DNA of 33,108 nucleotides from Acetobacter sp. AN02 (GTDB lineage Bacteria > Pseudomonadota > Alphaproteobacteria > Acetobacterales > Acetobacteraceae), in NCBI RefSeq assembly GCF_029759835.1, contig NZ_JAJJND010000020.1:1-33108 (forward strand), given 5' to 3'. Shown piece after piece: positions 24,503 to 33,108 of this stretch. Below the pieces are notes generated by a model. It was given only the letters and a program-made list of their open reading frames with translations, did no database searches and had not been told where the DNA came from. How positions within the stretch are numbered: the stretch's first letter is position 1; the number at the start of each line of letters is the position of its first letter. Both the position numbers and the translations under genes were made by a program.

Positions 24503-25900
24503 ATGGCCGGAACGGAAACAGCACTTCATCACGCGGATGACATGCTTGAGAAGAGTCTCGAACGGCTCTTTGCCTTTCTGCGGATTCCCTCCGTCTCGAC
24601 CCAGCCCGCCCATGCGGCAGACTGCCGCGCCGCCGCGGACTGGCTGGTGCAGGATCTGACCTCGCTCGGATTTAAGGCCGAAGCCCGGACAACCCCGGGT
24701 CACCCGATCGTGCTGGCACACCGGCCCGGCCCGGATGGCGCCCCGCATGTGCTGTTCTACGGCCATTACGACGTGCAGCCTGTCGATCCGATCTCCCTGT
24801 GGCACTCCGCTCCGTTCGAACCCGTTCTGAAAACCCGTGAGGACGGTACGAAGGAAATCGTCGCGCGCGGTGCCGCCGACGACAAGGGCCAGGTCATGAC
24901 CTTTATCGAGGCCTGCCGCGCCCTGATTGCTGCGGACGGGGCGCTGCCGGTCAGCGTGACGATGGTGATCGAGGGGGAGGAGGAATCCGGCGGCGAGAAT
25001 CTCCCGCCCTTCCTTGAGACATATCGTGATGAACTCAAAGCCGATGTCGCGCTGATCTGCGATACCGGCATGCTCGCCCCGGACCGCCCGGCAATTACGA
25101 CCATGCTGCGCGGCATGTGTGCCGAGGAAGTGACGATCCGTGCCGCCGCACGCGATCTCCATTCCGGTATGTATGGCAACGCGGCCGCTAATCCGCTGCA
25201 GATTCTGTGCGACGTGATTGCGGGGCTGCGCGACCCGCAGACCGGTCGCGTCACGCTGCCGGGATTTTATGACGGCGTTCCGGAAATCTCCCGGGAGATC
25301 CGCGATCTGTGGAAAAAGACCGGCCCGTCGGATGCGGAGATGCTGGGCGGCGTCGGACTGAGCCACCCTGCCGGAGAACAGGGATATTCCGCCCTGGAGC
25401 AGACCTGGGCGCGGCCTTCATGCGAGATCAACGGCATCACCGGCGGCTATACCGAGGAAGGCTTCAAAACCGTCATCCCGGCACGGGCAACGGCGAAAAT
25501 CTCCTTCCGCCTCGTGGGAGAGCAGGACCCTGAGGCCATCCGCACGGCGCTGCGGAGCTTCATCACGGACCGCATCCCTGCGGACTGCACGGCGGAATTC
25601 CACGCCCATGGCGGTTCCCGGGCCAGCACCGTGCCCGGTACGCTGCCCGCCCTGCAGCTTGCCCTTGCGGCGCTTAGGGACGAGTGGAACACCGAAGCCG
25701 CCGTGATCGGCTGCGGAGGCTCCATCCCCGTCGTCGGAGATCTCAGCCGCATCCTCGGCCTCGACTCCCTGCTTGTCGGATTCGGGCTGGATGACGACCG
25801 GATTCACTCCCCCGATGAGAAATACGACCTGACCTCCTTCCATAAAGGCATCCGCTCCTGGGTGCGGATTCTTGCCGCCCTGGGAAAAGGCAGCGCATGA
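24503..25900 (+). CDS. M20 family dipeptidase/peptidase
   Basis: A 465-residue di-zinc M20 metallopeptidase, probably a cytoplasmic dipeptidase. Metal ligands and catalytic residues are visible: YGHYDVQP (His, Asp), GAADDKGQ (bridging Asp), EGEEESGG (catalytic Glu and ligand), CDTG (Asp) and a C-terminal IHSPDEKY (His). The lid domain with HSGMYGN lies between. It fits the M20 group of carnosinase/CNDP-like dipeptidases better than DapE, because of YGHYDVQP and the length near 460. Substrate not determinable. pdxA starts inside its stop codon (ATGA), so it is cotranslated with the B6 genes. Confidence 0.9.
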   Translation: MAGTETALHHADDMLEKSLERLFAFLRIPSVSTQPAHAADCRAAADWLVQDLTSLGFKAEARTTPGHPIVLAHRPGPDGAPHVLFYGHYDVQPVDPISLWHSAPFEPVLKTREDGTKEIVARGAADDKGQVMTFIEACRALIAADGALPVSVTMVIEGEEESGGENLPPFLETYRDELKADVALICDTGMLAPDRPAITTMLRGMCAEEVTIRAAARDLHSGMYGNAAANPLQILCDVIAGLRDPQTGRVTLPGFYDGVPEISREIRDLWKKTGPSDAEMLGGVGLSHPAGEQGYSALEQTWARPSCEINGITGGYTEEGFKTVIPARATAKISFRLVGEQDPEAIRTALRSFITDRIPADCTAEFHAHGGSRASTVPGTLPALQLALAALRDEWNTEAAVIGCGGSIPVVGDLSRILGLDSLLVGFGLDDDRIHSPDEKYDLTSFHKGIRSWVRILAALGKGSA

Positions 25901-26910
25901 CAGACATTCTGCCCCCGCTCGCCCTGACTATGGGTGATCCGGCCGGGATCGGGCCGGAAATCACGGCGAAGGCCTGGCGCAGGCTGCGTCAGACCGGCCC
26001 GGCCTTCGTCTGGATCGGCCCCGTTGATGCACTGCCTGAAGACCTCCCGGCGGAGGAAATCAGCCGCCCGTCCGGGATCGGTGATCTGTTCTGCGAAGCC
26101 CTGCCGGTCATTAATCTGAACCTCGCGCAGCCGGTTTCCCCGGGGCGGCCCGATCCGGCCAGCGCCCCGGTCATTATCGAGAGCATCATGCGCGCAGTCA
26201 CGCTGACGCAGACCGGGCAGACTTCCGGCGTCGTCACCTGCCCGATCAGCAAGGCCGTGCTCAGCGCCGGAGGGTTCCGCCATCCGGGCCATACGGAATT
26301 TCTGGCCGAACTGTGCCGCGTGCCGGGCCGGGAGGTGATGATGCTTGCCGGGCCGGAACTGCGCGTCGTGCCCGTTACGATCCATGTTTCTCTCAGGGAT
26401 GCGCTCGACAGCCTCACGACAGACGCCATCATCGCCGCGGGACGGACCACGGCAGAGGCGCTGCGCCGGGATTTCGGCATCGCGCAGCCGCGCCTGGCCG
26501 TGGCGGGCCTCAATCCCCATGCGGGGGAAAACGGTCTGATGGGCACGGAAGAGAAAACGCTGATCGCTCCGGCCATCGCGGCGCTGCGGGCTGAGGGCAT
26601 GGACGTGACAGGTCCGCTGCCGCCGGACACGATGTTCACACCGGCCGCGCGTGCGCGCTATGATGCGGCTTTATGCATGTATCATGATCAGGCGCTGATC
26701 CCGCTCAAGACGCTCGATATGGAGCACGGCGTGAACGTGACACTCGGCCTGCCGATTGTGCGGACCTCTCCGGATCACGGCACGGCCTTCGATATCGCAG
26801 GGCAGGGAACCGCCAGCCCGGAAAGCCTGATCTCTGCCCTGCAGCTTGCATGGCAGATGGCCGGATACAGAGCAACAGGATACAGAAAAAACGGAGGAGC
26901 AGACAGATGA
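25897..26910 (+). CDS. pdxA: 4-hydroxythreonine-4-phosphate dehydrogenase
   Basis: A 337-residue PdxA, which oxidises 4-phosphohydroxy-L-threonine to the aminoketone used by PdxJ in pyridoxine 5'-phosphate synthesis. Family motifs are [13 protein letters not shown] at the start, [28 protein letters not shown] and [19 protein letters not shown] (metal-binding His/Asp), then [14 protein letters not shown]. Length is normal. It overlaps the peptidase gene and pdxJ by 4 bp each, so the two pyridoxine enzymes are translationally coupled. Confidence 0.97.
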   Translation: MTDILPPLALTMGDPAGIGPEITAKAWRRLRQTGPAFVWIGPVDALPEDLPAEEISRPSGIGDLFCEALPVINLNLAQPVSPGRPDPASAPVIIESIMRAVTLTQTGQTSGVVTCPISKAVLSAGGFRHPGHTEFLAELCRVPGREVMMLAGPELRVVPVTIHVSLRDALDSLTTDAIIAAGRTTAEALRRDFGIAQPRLAVAGLNPHAGENGLMGTEEKTLIAPAIAALRAEGMDVTGPLPPDTMFTPAARARYDAALCMYHDQALIPLKTLDMEHGVNVTLGLPIVRTSPDHGTAFDIAGQGTASPESLISALQLAWQMAGYRATGYRKNGGADR

Positions 26911-27665
26911 TGTTCGGAAAGAAGAAAACGGCCTCCTCCGCCCTGGTGCCGCCCGTCCGTCTTGGCGTGAATATCGATCACGTCGCCACCCTGCGGAATG
27001 CGCGTGGCGGCGCCCACCCCGATCCGGTTCGCGCGGCGCACGAGGCGGTGCGCGGCGGCGCGGACGGCATCACGGCGCATCTGCGCGAGGACCGGCGGCA
27101 TATCCGTGATGAGGATCTCGTCCGTCTGCGCCGGGAGCTGTCCGTGCCGCTCAATATGGAGATGGCCGCGACGGAGGAGATGGTCTCCCTGGCCGAGACG
27201 CTCCGGCCCCATGCCTGCTGTATCGTTCCCGAACGGCGCGAGGAGGTGACGACGGAAGGCGGGCTGGATGTGGCGGGCAGTCAGGCGCAGCTTCTGACGT
27301 ATATTACCCGGGTAAAAAACGCCGGAATACGTGTTTCTCTCTTTATAGACCCGGACCCGGTCCAGATCCGTGCCGCCGCCGCCGTCGGGGCGTCCGTCGT
27401 GGAACTGCATACCGGGGCCTGGGCTGCCGGAGCGGACGGAGAGATGGAGCGGCTGAAAGAGGCGGCGCGACTGGCGGCGGAGCTTGGTCTGGAGGTTCAC
27501 GCCGGACACGGGCTGAGCTTTGGAAATGTGGCCCCCGTTGCAGCCCTGCCGCAGATCCGGGAACTGAACATCGGACATTTCCTGATCGGGGAAGCCGTTT
27601 TCGATGGCCTCGCCCCCGTGGTGGCGCGGATGAAGACGCTTATGGGCGCGGCAAGGAGGAAGTGA
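26907..27665 (+). CDS. pdxJ: Pyridoxine 5'-phosphate synthase
   Basis: A 252-residue TIM-barrel enzyme that condenses the PdxA product with 1-deoxy-D-xylulose 5-phosphate to pyridoxine 5'-phosphate. Motifs: [79 protein letters not shown] and [12 protein letters not shown]. The ATG at 26907 overlaps the pdxA stop (ATGA) and has GGAGGA upstream; the open frame back to 26850 is inside pdxA. The last 26 bp overlap the end of the convergent PIN-like gene. Confidence 0.96.
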   Translation: MMFGKKKTASSALVPPVRLGVNIDHVATLRNARGGAHPDPVRAAHEAVRGGADGITAHLREDRRHIRDEDLVRLRRELSVPLNMEMAATEEMVSLAETLRPHACCIVPERREEVTTEGGLDVAGSQAQLLTYITRVKNAGIRVSLFIDPDPVQIRAAAAVGASVVELHTGAWAAGADGEMERLKEAARLAAELGLEVHAGHGLSFGNVAPVAALPQIRELNIGHFLIGEAVFDGLAPVVARMKTLMGAARRK

Positions 27666-28836
27666 CGGCCTGTTCCTTGAGATGAGCTAGTTGTTTTTCC
27701 AATTTTGCTCTCATGTGCGTGAGTTTACCATATAATCGATCTAAATTATAGGAATCTCTGTTGAAATATTCAGATGATATACTATCTAATCTAGAAGATT
27801 TATAAAGTAAATTTCTTCGGTGTTCAGTTTCTTTTATATTTATTTTTATATCGTCTAATTCTAACTTTAATAAAGATATTTTATCATTTAGGGAAATATC
27901 CTTGGAATTATTCTTCTCCGCTTCCTTAATCTGCTCGACAATATTTTCCTCGGTACCGAAAATTTCCGTCAGTCCCGAATAGGGCAGGAGATAAAGCGAT
28001 TTCCCTCCTGAACAGCGACGATATTCATCAAGCAGTTCGGGGCGCGGCTGAAACGCGCCGTTTTTCCTGATCCACCAGTCAGCTTTCTGTTCCTCCGTCA
28101 CGAAAATACAGTGAATCCTGCGGGTGGCGGCTTCCTGCAGGATCGTTTTCCAGATCAGAAAATCCCCGATGCCGCCATCATCCTTTCCGCTGTCCTTATA
28201 CCCCGGAGCGATCTGCAGCTTCGCCCGCCGGGCACATTCCCGGATCAGCCCTGCGCGTGAATGGTCCTCTGAACTGTTCTCGGAAAAGCTGAATTCCTTT
28301 ACGCAGCCGCTCAGAACCCTGCGATAGAGAGCTGAGACGGGATCATCGCCGATATTCTTCTTCAGCCGCTGAATGACTTTTGAAAGACTCTCGGCAAGCT
28401 CTTTCCCTTTCCGGACGTACTCCTTTCCGGCCTCCCGGGCGGCGGCATAATCCGGATCATTTTCCAGAAGCGGGGAGGATTTTTCAAAGACCGGTGTTTT
28501 CGCCCTTTCGATGGAGGTTTCGAGAACCTGCGCAATATCTGCCAGTTTCCTGCCGCGATTTTTGTAAAACTCCCGGACGGCCTGCCCCGGAACGACAAGC
28601 TTCTTTTTCTCTGCAAGCTTTTTATAAATTTTTTCCGTCGCCTCCACGGAGGCCTTGCTGAATTCCAGCGGCAGCAGAAGCACATTGGCATCAAGAACGA
28701 CAAAACATTCGTCCCGGACTTCATCCAGCGGCGGCTGCCGGTGTCCGAGCAGGGCTGCCGCATCCGGGTAGAGATCGGTCAGCAGAAAGGCTTCTTCCGG
28801 ACCGGGTGCGGGGGGCTGTTTCTTCTGATCAGACAT
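27640..28836 (-). CDS. PIN-like domain protein (PIN_8/DUF4935 type), candidate RNase
   Basis: A 398-residue protein. Residues 44-285 fit a PIN-like nuclease: [11 protein letters not shown] (first Asp), QAVREFYKN (Glu), [15 protein letters not shown] (Asp) and [13 protein letters not shown] (Asp). All four acidic positions of a metal-dependent RNase site are present. The C-terminal 110 residues are Lys/Glu/Asn-rich and coiled-coil-like. This gene's 3' third (27670-27920) is far AT-richer than its neighbours, suggesting transfer. PIN_8 proteins occur in defence islands and as single-gene RNases; no antitoxin gene is adjacent. It lies between pdxJ, which it overlaps tail to tail, and tRNA-Thr. 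Confidence 0.75.
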   Translation of the reverse strand: MSDQKKQPPAPGPEEAFLLTDLYPDAAALLGHRQPPLDEVRDECFVVLDANVLLLPLEFSKASVEATEKIYKKLAEKKKLVVPGQAVREFYKNRGRKLADIAQVLETSIERAKTPVFEKSSPLLENDPDYAAAREAGKEYVRKGKELAESLSKVIQRLKKNIGDDPVSALYRRVLSGCVKEFSFSENSSEDHSRAGLIRECARRAKLQIAPGYKDSGKDDGGIGDFLIWKTILQEAATRRIHCIFVTEEQKADWWIRKNGAFQPRPELLDEYRRCSGGKSLYLLPYSGLTEIFGTEENIVEQIKEAEKNNSKDISLNDKISLLKLELDDIKINIKETEHRRNLLYKSSRLDSISSEYFNRDSYNLDRLYGKLTHMRAKLEKQLAHLKEQAVTSSLPRP

Positions 28837-28938
28837 CGGATTCCTGCATTCCGGAAGCGCGCAGGATGCAGGATGTGTGCGGATGATGGCAAGGTGACGT
28901 GGCCGGGCGGTATGGGGGCATTGTGTCTGCGCTTCCTC

Positions 28939-28967
28939 TTGACGCAGGCCGGGAATCTGCGTATCAG
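28939..28967 (+). promoter_or_regulatory. Promoter of tRNA-Thr
   Basis: TTGACG, a 17-nt spacer and TATCAG, with the second box ending 11 nt before the tRNA 5' end. Spacing and position fit a sigma-70-type stable-RNA promoter. Confidence 0.7.
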
Positions 28968-28978
28968 GCGCTCCGTGT

Positions 28979-29054
28979 GCCGGCGTAGCTCAGTTGGTAG
29001 AGCACGTCATTCGTAATGATGGGGTCGGGAGTTCGAATCTCTTCGCCGGCACCA
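28979..29054 (+). tRNA. tRNA-Thr (CGT)
   Basis: Complete cloverleaf with acceptor GCCGGCG/CGCCGGC, D stem GCTC/GAGC, anticodon stem CGTCA/TGATG with loop TTCGTAA (anticodon CGT, Thr), T loop TTCGAAT, discriminator A and an encoded CCA. Confidence 0.96.
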
Positions 29055-29140
29055 CGCGCCCGCCGCGGGGCCTCCCCTTCGTAAAATATGTTGTCCGGTC
29101 GGGTAAAAAACCGCAGCCGCGTGCCAGACACATATCGGCT

Positions 29141-29168
29141 GTCCGGCAGGTCTGCTGGACATATTTTT
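29141..29168 (+). terminator. Terminator downstream of tRNA-Thr
   Basis: GTCCGGCA pairs with TGCTGGAC (one G-U pair) around loop GGTC, followed by ATATTTTT. It lies about 85 nt after the tRNA and before pqiA. Confidence 0.55.
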
Positions 29169-29266
29169 ACCGACCTGTTTTAAAATTCTTTCTCTTTTCC
29201 GTTTATTCAGAACGGAGGCCGGATCTTCCGGCTGCTCAGGAAAGATGCGGAGGTCACACGCCCGGT

Positions 29267-30742
29267 ATGTCATCCGAACCCAGATCTGATGTCACCCCGG
29301 ATCCTGTGCAGCGGATTGCGGAGGAGCTTCCGGGATATCGCGCGGCGCCGTTCGAGACGCTGGTGCTGCGCGACGTGGCGGAATGTCCGTGCTGCGGGCT
29401 TTATCAGAAGCTCGGCCGCATCGACGATAACCGGATCGCGTCCTGCTCCCGCTGCGGGCAGACGCTGGTGCGGCGCAACCGCTCCGGTCCGGTCTCGCTC
29501 CCGCTGGCATTCTGCATCACGTCCGCCGCGCTGTATCTGGGCGTGCTGTTCACCTCCCTGATGACGCTCAATCTCTATGGCCGGGAACGGACGGTGGTTC
29601 TGATCACCGGGCCTCTGGAGCTTTTCCATGAGGGCTGGGGGCCGCTGAGCGTTCTGGTGGGGCTTGCGACGGTGTTCGCGCCAGGAGCGGTGATCGCGCT
29701 GATGGCGCTGATCCTGCTGACGGCGCGGCGTCCGTCCCTGCCGCGCTGGGCGCCCGCGCTGCTCAAATGGTATGAGCGGCTGCGGCCCTGGTCGATGATG
29801 GAGGTCTATATCCTCGGCGTGCTGGTGGCCTATACCAAGCTGGTCGATCTTGCGTATGTGGATGTGGGACCTGCAACCTACATGATCGGCGCGCTGATGA
29901 TCAGCATGGCGGCGACGGACCAGACGCTGGACAGCAATCTTTTCTGGCGGCACCGCAGGATCATGAAGACCGTCACGCTGCCGGACGGGCAGAGTGTTCC
30001 GGTGCGGCAGATCACGCCCGAGGACGGGGCGCTGCCGCCTGCGACGCATATGGCGTCATGCAGCTTCTGCGGCCTTGTCGGTGTGTTTCCGAAGCCTGTT
30101 TCCCTCACGGGTGTGGTGGCGAAATGTCCGCGATGCGGTCATCAGGTGCGCCGCCGCAAGCCGGACAGCCTCAACCGGACGACGGCGCTGCTGCTGGCGG
30201 CGCTGATCTTCTATGTTCCGGCCAATCTCATGCCGGTCATGACAGTCATCAAGCTGGGGCACGGGTCGGGGCATACGATTATGAACGGCGTTGTCGAGCT
30301 GTGGCAGGCGGATATGATTCCGCTGGCCCTGCTGGTCCTGTTTGCGTCCATCACCGTTCCGGTTGCCAAGATTCTCGGGCTGAGCTGGATGCTGATCGGG
30401 ATTCACTGGCATTCGGACCGGGCGCTGGTTTTCAGGACCCGGTTCTATCGCGTGATCGAGCTGATCGGCCGCTGGTCCATGATCGACGTGTTCATGATCT
30501 CGATTCTCGTGGCGATGGTGCGGTTCAGCAATCTTGCCAGCATCAGCGCCAATGGCGGTGTCGTCTCCTTTGCCGCCGTCGTTATTATCACTATCTTCGC
30601 GGCCTCTGCGTTTGATCCTCGTCTCATGTGGGATGTGGCGGGGAAGAACGGACAGGTCTTTTCCTCTTCCGGGAAGAAGTCGCACCCGGATGCGGAAAAT
30701 CAGGATGCAGCAGAAATCAGCAGGGAGCCCGCACGCGCGTGA
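29267..30742 (+). CDS. pqiA: PqiA, inner-membrane protein of the Pqi lipid-transport system
   Basis: A 491-residue polytopic membrane protein with two PqiA halves. Each begins with a zinc-ribbon-like four-Cys module: ECPCCGLYQKLG with SCSRCGQTL in the first, and SCSFCGLVGVF with KCPRCGHQV in the second. Each is followed by about four membrane helices. PqiA anchors the MCE protein PqiB and takes part in lipid movement across the periplasm and membrane stress resistance. The ATG at 29267 gives a normal N-terminus; the open frame upstream runs back into the tRNA. A GGAGG lies 14 nt upstream, which is rather far. The stop overlaps the pqiB start. Confidence 0.93.
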   Translation: MSSEPRSDVTPDPVQRIAEELPGYRAAPFETLVLRDVAECPCCGLYQKLGRIDDNRIASCSRCGQTLVRRNRSGPVSLPLAFCITSAALYLGVLFTSLMTLNLYGRERTVVLITGPLELFHEGWGPLSVLVGLATVFAPGAVIALMALILLTARRPSLPRWAPALLKWYERLRPWSMMEVYILGVLVAYTKLVDLAYVDVGPATYMIGALMISMAATDQTLDSNLFWRHRRIMKTVTLPDGQSVPVRQITPEDGALPPATHMASCSFCGLVGVFPKPVSLTGVVAKCPRCGHQVRRRKPDSLNRTTALLLAALIFYVPANLMPVMTVIKLGHGSGHTIMNGVVELWQADMIPLALLVLFASITVPVAKILGLSWMLIGIHWHSDRALVFRTRFYRVIELIGRWSMIDVFMISILVAMVRFSNLASISANGGVVSFAAVVIITIFAASAFDPRLMWDVAGKNGQVFSSSGKKSHPDAENQDAAEISREPARA

Positions 30743-32421
30743 GTGACCAGAATACGCCTTCATCCTCCGGTCAGGACAACGATCTGTCCGAGGCGGAAGT
30801 CAAGAAAGCCCGCTTCTCCTTTGTCTGGGTCTTTCCCATCGTTGCCGTTCTGGTGGCGGGATATCTCGGCTGGAAGAGTCTGGCCGAGCGGGGGCCGGAC
30901 ATTGTCCTGATTTTCGATACGGCCGACGGGCTGACGAGTGGTCAGACGCAGGTGAAGAACCGTGCGGTGACGCTGGGTACCGTGACCTCCATCAGCCTTG
31001 CGAAAAACATGAAGCAGGTTGAGGTGCGGGTGCACATGAACTCGGAGGCTGCGTCTCTCCTGACGGAGAAGGCGAAGTTCTGGGTGGTGCGTCCGCGGAT
31101 CAACGGGGCGAGCGTATCCGGTCTCGATACGCTGTTTTCGGGCGCCTATATCGCGTTCGATCCCGGCCCGCCCGGCGAAAGCCCGCCCTCGACCCATTTC
31201 CGCGGGCTTGAGGGACCGCCGGGCGTGCAGTCCGGCCAGCCGGGGCGGACCTATACGCTCGTGACGGATGCGATCGGCTCTCTCGGGCCGGGGACGCAGG
31301 TCTTTTTCCGCGATGTCGATGTGGGAGAGGTTCTGGACTACACCCTGCCGCCGGGCGGGCGCGGGCCGATCCTGGTCGATTTCTTCGTCCGTGCGCCCTA
31401 TGACAGCTATCTGCGTGCGGATACGCGTTTCTGGAACGTCTCGGGCGTGAAGATCGGGATGGGTTCAGGCGGGCTGAGTGTTCAGATCCAGTCCTTCGAG
31501 GCGCTGTTTGCGGGCGGAATCGCGTTCGGTCTGGCGGATGACGGGCAGAAGGAGCATCCGGCCCCGGCGCATACCGTGTTCCGGCTCTACAGCGACAAGG
31601 ATGCGGCGGCCGCTGCGGCCTATCACCAGCGGATTCCGGTCGCGACCTATTTCTCCAGCTCCGTCAGCGGCCTGACGACGGGCAGCCCCGTGACGATGTT
31701 CGGCATTCAGGTCGGTTCCATCACGGATGTCCGTCTGCTCGTGAACACCAAGACGGGCGAGTCCCGCGTGCGTGTCGGGATGGAGATCCAGCCGGAGCGG
31801 ATCTTCACGCCGGACCAGCTGCGTGACGTGGATATCATGCAGATGCTCAGGCAGCAGGTGAAGCTCGGCCTGCGGGCTTCCGCGCAGAACACCAGTTTCC
31901 TGACGGGTGAGATGCAGGTGTCGCTCGGCTTCGTGAAGAAGACGAAGACTGAGGAGGCCTATATGGAGGGCCGCGATCTGGTGCTTCCGGGCCAGGCTGG
32001 GGGCATGGACGGCATTATGGAGTCCGTCTCGGCCCTGACGGACAAGCTCTCGGCCATTCCGTTCGAGCAGATCGGCAACAGCGCCGGCAGCCTGCTGGCG
32101 CATGCCGATGCCCGGATCAACAGTCCTGAGGTGAAGGAGGCTCTGGTGCAGATGCGGGATTCGCTGAAGCATCTCAACGCGCTTCTGGCCGATACCCGCA
32201 AGGGGGTCGATCCTCTTCTGGCGCGCCTGCCCGAGATGTCGCGCGAGCTTGATCAGACGCTGGCAAACGCCAATCTGCTGCTGGCGGGCTATGGGTCCGA
32301 GGGAAGTTTCGGCCGCAGTCTGCAGGGCATGGTGACGCAGCTGTCCGGTGCGGCGCGCTCACTCCGTCTGATGACGACCTATCTCACCAATCATCCTTCC
32401 TCTCTGGTCACCGGACGCTGA
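30739..32421 (+). CDS. pqiB: PqiB, MCE-domain lipid-transport protein
   Basis: A 560-residue protein with one N-terminal membrane helix (FSFVWVFPIVAVLVAGYLG, about residues 28-47). Three MCE domains follow, at about 52-145, 170-265 and 278-385. The C-terminal helical region (about 430-555) would form the coiled tube seen in the E. coli protein. PqiB forms a hexameric tunnel spanning the periplasm. The start is GTG at 30739, overlapping the pqiA stop (GTGA), with GGGAG upstream. The longer frame from 30628 lies within pqiA. The length is close to the E. coli protein (546). Confidence 0.93.
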   Translation: MSDQNTPSSSGQDNDLSEAEVKKARFSFVWVFPIVAVLVAGYLGWKSLAERGPDIVLIFDTADGLTSGQTQVKNRAVTLGTVTSISLAKNMKQVEVRVHMNSEAASLLTEKAKFWVVRPRINGASVSGLDTLFSGAYIAFDPGPPGESPPSTHFRGLEGPPGVQSGQPGRTYTLVTDAIGSLGPGTQVFFRDVDVGEVLDYTLPPGGRGPILVDFFVRAPYDSYLRADTRFWNVSGVKIGMGSGGLSVQIQSFEALFAGGIAFGLADDGQKEHPAPAHTVFRLYSDKDAAAAAAYHQRIPVATYFSSSVSGLTTGSPVTMFGIQVGSITDVRLLVNTKTGESRVRVGMEIQPERIFTPDQLRDVDIMQMLRQQVKLGLRASAQNTSFLTGEMQVSLGFVKKTKTEEAYMEGRDLVLPGQAGGMDGIMESVSALTDKLSAIPFEQIGNSAGSLLAHADARINSPEVKEALVQMRDSLKHLNALLADTRKGVDPLLARLPEMSRELDQTLANANLLLAGYGSEGSFGRSLQGMVTQLSGAARSLRLMTTYLTNHPSSLVTGR

Positions 32422-32424
32422 GAC

Positions 32425-33036
32425 ATGACGCATTTTCGCAGGATTTTCCGCAGAACTCTGCCCGCAGTGCTTGCCGCGGGCCTGACAGCCGGTCTGACGG
32501 CCTGCTCATCCTCCGATCCGTCCGTCTGGACATTGTCCGCCGTGCCGGGATCGGCCATTGCGGGCGGTCCGGCAACGGTCGAGGTGCTGACCCCCGCCGT
32601 TCCGCAGGGGCTGGATCGTGACCGGATCGTCCTTGCGGATACGGGCAGCCGCCTGAAGATCTCCTCCTCCGATGCCTGGAGCGAGGCGCTGGGCATGGAG
32701 ATCGGCCACGCGCTGACATCCGATCTGACCGGGCGTCTTCCGGGCAGCACGGTCTTCTCCCAGGCGGACGGAATGGGCGGCACGGCGGCCCTTGTCGTCG
32801 AGTCCGTGATCCGTCGCTTCACGCGCGACGGGTCCGGCACGGCGATTCTGGAAATGCAGTATACGATCAAGAGGGCGTCGGATAAGGCACCGTCCCCGGG
32901 CCGTCTTGTGCGTCTGACGGCACCTGCGGGCGGCAGTACCCAGGCTTTCGTGACGGCTTTCAGCAGGCTGCTCGGTGAAGCGGCTGACCGGATCGCGGAG
33001 GATATCCGCGCCGTGCAGCCCGCCCGCTATCCGTAA
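32425..33036 (+). CDS. pqiC: PqiC-like outer-membrane lipoprotein (ABC-type transport auxiliary family)
   Basis: A 203-residue lipoprotein. The signal peptide ends in a lipobox, GLTAC, with the lipidated Cys near residue 27. The mature part fits the DUF330/PqiC family: VWTLSAVPG, VEVLTPAVPQGLDRDRIVL, WSEALGMEIGHALTSDL and the C-terminal FSRLLGEAADRIAEDI. PqiC binds the tip of the PqiB tunnel at the outer membrane. It starts 3 nt after pqiB and completes the pqiABC operon. Confidence 0.9.
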   Translation: MTHFRRIFRRTLPAVLAAGLTAGLTACSSSDPSVWTLSAVPGSAIAGGPATVEVLTPAVPQGLDRDRIVLADTGSRLKISSSDAWSEALGMEIGHALTSDLTGRLPGSTVFSQADGMGGTAALVVESVIRRFTRDGSGTAILEMQYTIKRASDKAPSPGRLVRLTAPAGGSTQAFVTAFSRLLGEAADRIAEDIRAVQPARYP

Positions 33037-33108
33037 TACCAACCGTTTCTTGATCAGACTCACGGGGTACCCATTGGGCTAAAAATGTGATTCACAGGAT
33101 GCTGATCA
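33037..33108. other. Window end; possible edge of a mobile element
   Basis: After the pqiC stop the sequence changes abruptly to moderate GC, beginning TAATACCAACCGTTTC, and contains GGGTACCC and two TGATCA sites. The start resembles ends of some IS630-type elements, but no transposase frame is visible in 72 nt. Confidence 0.2.

Noticed and set aside
28837-29060. Integration site at tRNA-Thr for an island carrying the PIN-like gene
   Set aside because: The gene lies on the 5' side of the tRNA, there is no integrase, and no direct repeat of the tRNA 3' end was seen.

Overview
The window is GC-rich chromosomal DNA of an alphaproteobacterium. Gene content points to an acetic acid bacterium (Acetobacteraceae): the mrcA-prfB pair, a tonB-exbB-exbD-exbD-TPR cluster, several exported proteins of a type I associate with that family, and Acetobacteraceae-like HrcA and FlgH sequences. 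The assignment is inference from protein sequence; genus and species cannot be fixed. Most of the window is ordinary housekeeping DNA in short, tightly overlapping operons. Accessory traits cluster at the left edge, at 4.2-8.2 kb, at 9.0-12.1 kb and at 27.6-28.8 kb.

Layout: 1-330 is the right end of an IS3-family insertion sequence. It sits inside the 5' part of flgH (to 989), removes the lipoprotein signal, and leaves one open frame running from transposase into FlgH. On the minus strand follow a GNAT acetyltransferase, the ABC-F protein EttA and a CAU-anticodon tRNA; ppa is on the plus strand. At 4215-8232 three genes overlap by 4 bp each: a GMC flavoprotein with a three-cysteine cluster motif, a small acidic protein, and a GlfT2-like galactofuranosyltransferase. 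This looks like an undescribed oxidoreductase/glycosyltransferase unit.

The 9.0-12.1 kb region has two candidate toxin/immunity pairs aimed at peptidoglycan, one on each side of hrcA. The first is a Tlde1-like (DUF2778) L,D-transpeptidase-fold protein whose catalytic Cys is replaced by Gly, overlapped by a small exported protein. The second is a SleB-like cell-wall hydrolase without signal peptide, followed by an exported partner that is split in two by an eight-A homopolymer. Removing one base restores a single 206-residue protein. No secretion system lies in the window.

From 12.35 kb: trxA, a GNAT gene, anmK (anhydro-MurNAc recycling), an exported protein of unknown function, glutathione peroxidase, mrcA (PBP1A) and prfB with a textbook +1 programmed frameshift. 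Next is the TonB/ExbB/ExbD energy-transduction operon with a periplasmic TPR protein, then an M20 peptidase with pdxA and pdxJ (vitamin B6 synthesis). A PIN-like nuclease gene with an AT-rich 3' end, tRNA-Thr(CGT) with a clear promoter and terminator, and the pqiABC (MCE) lipid-transport operon complete the window. The last 72 bases may be the edge of another mobile element.
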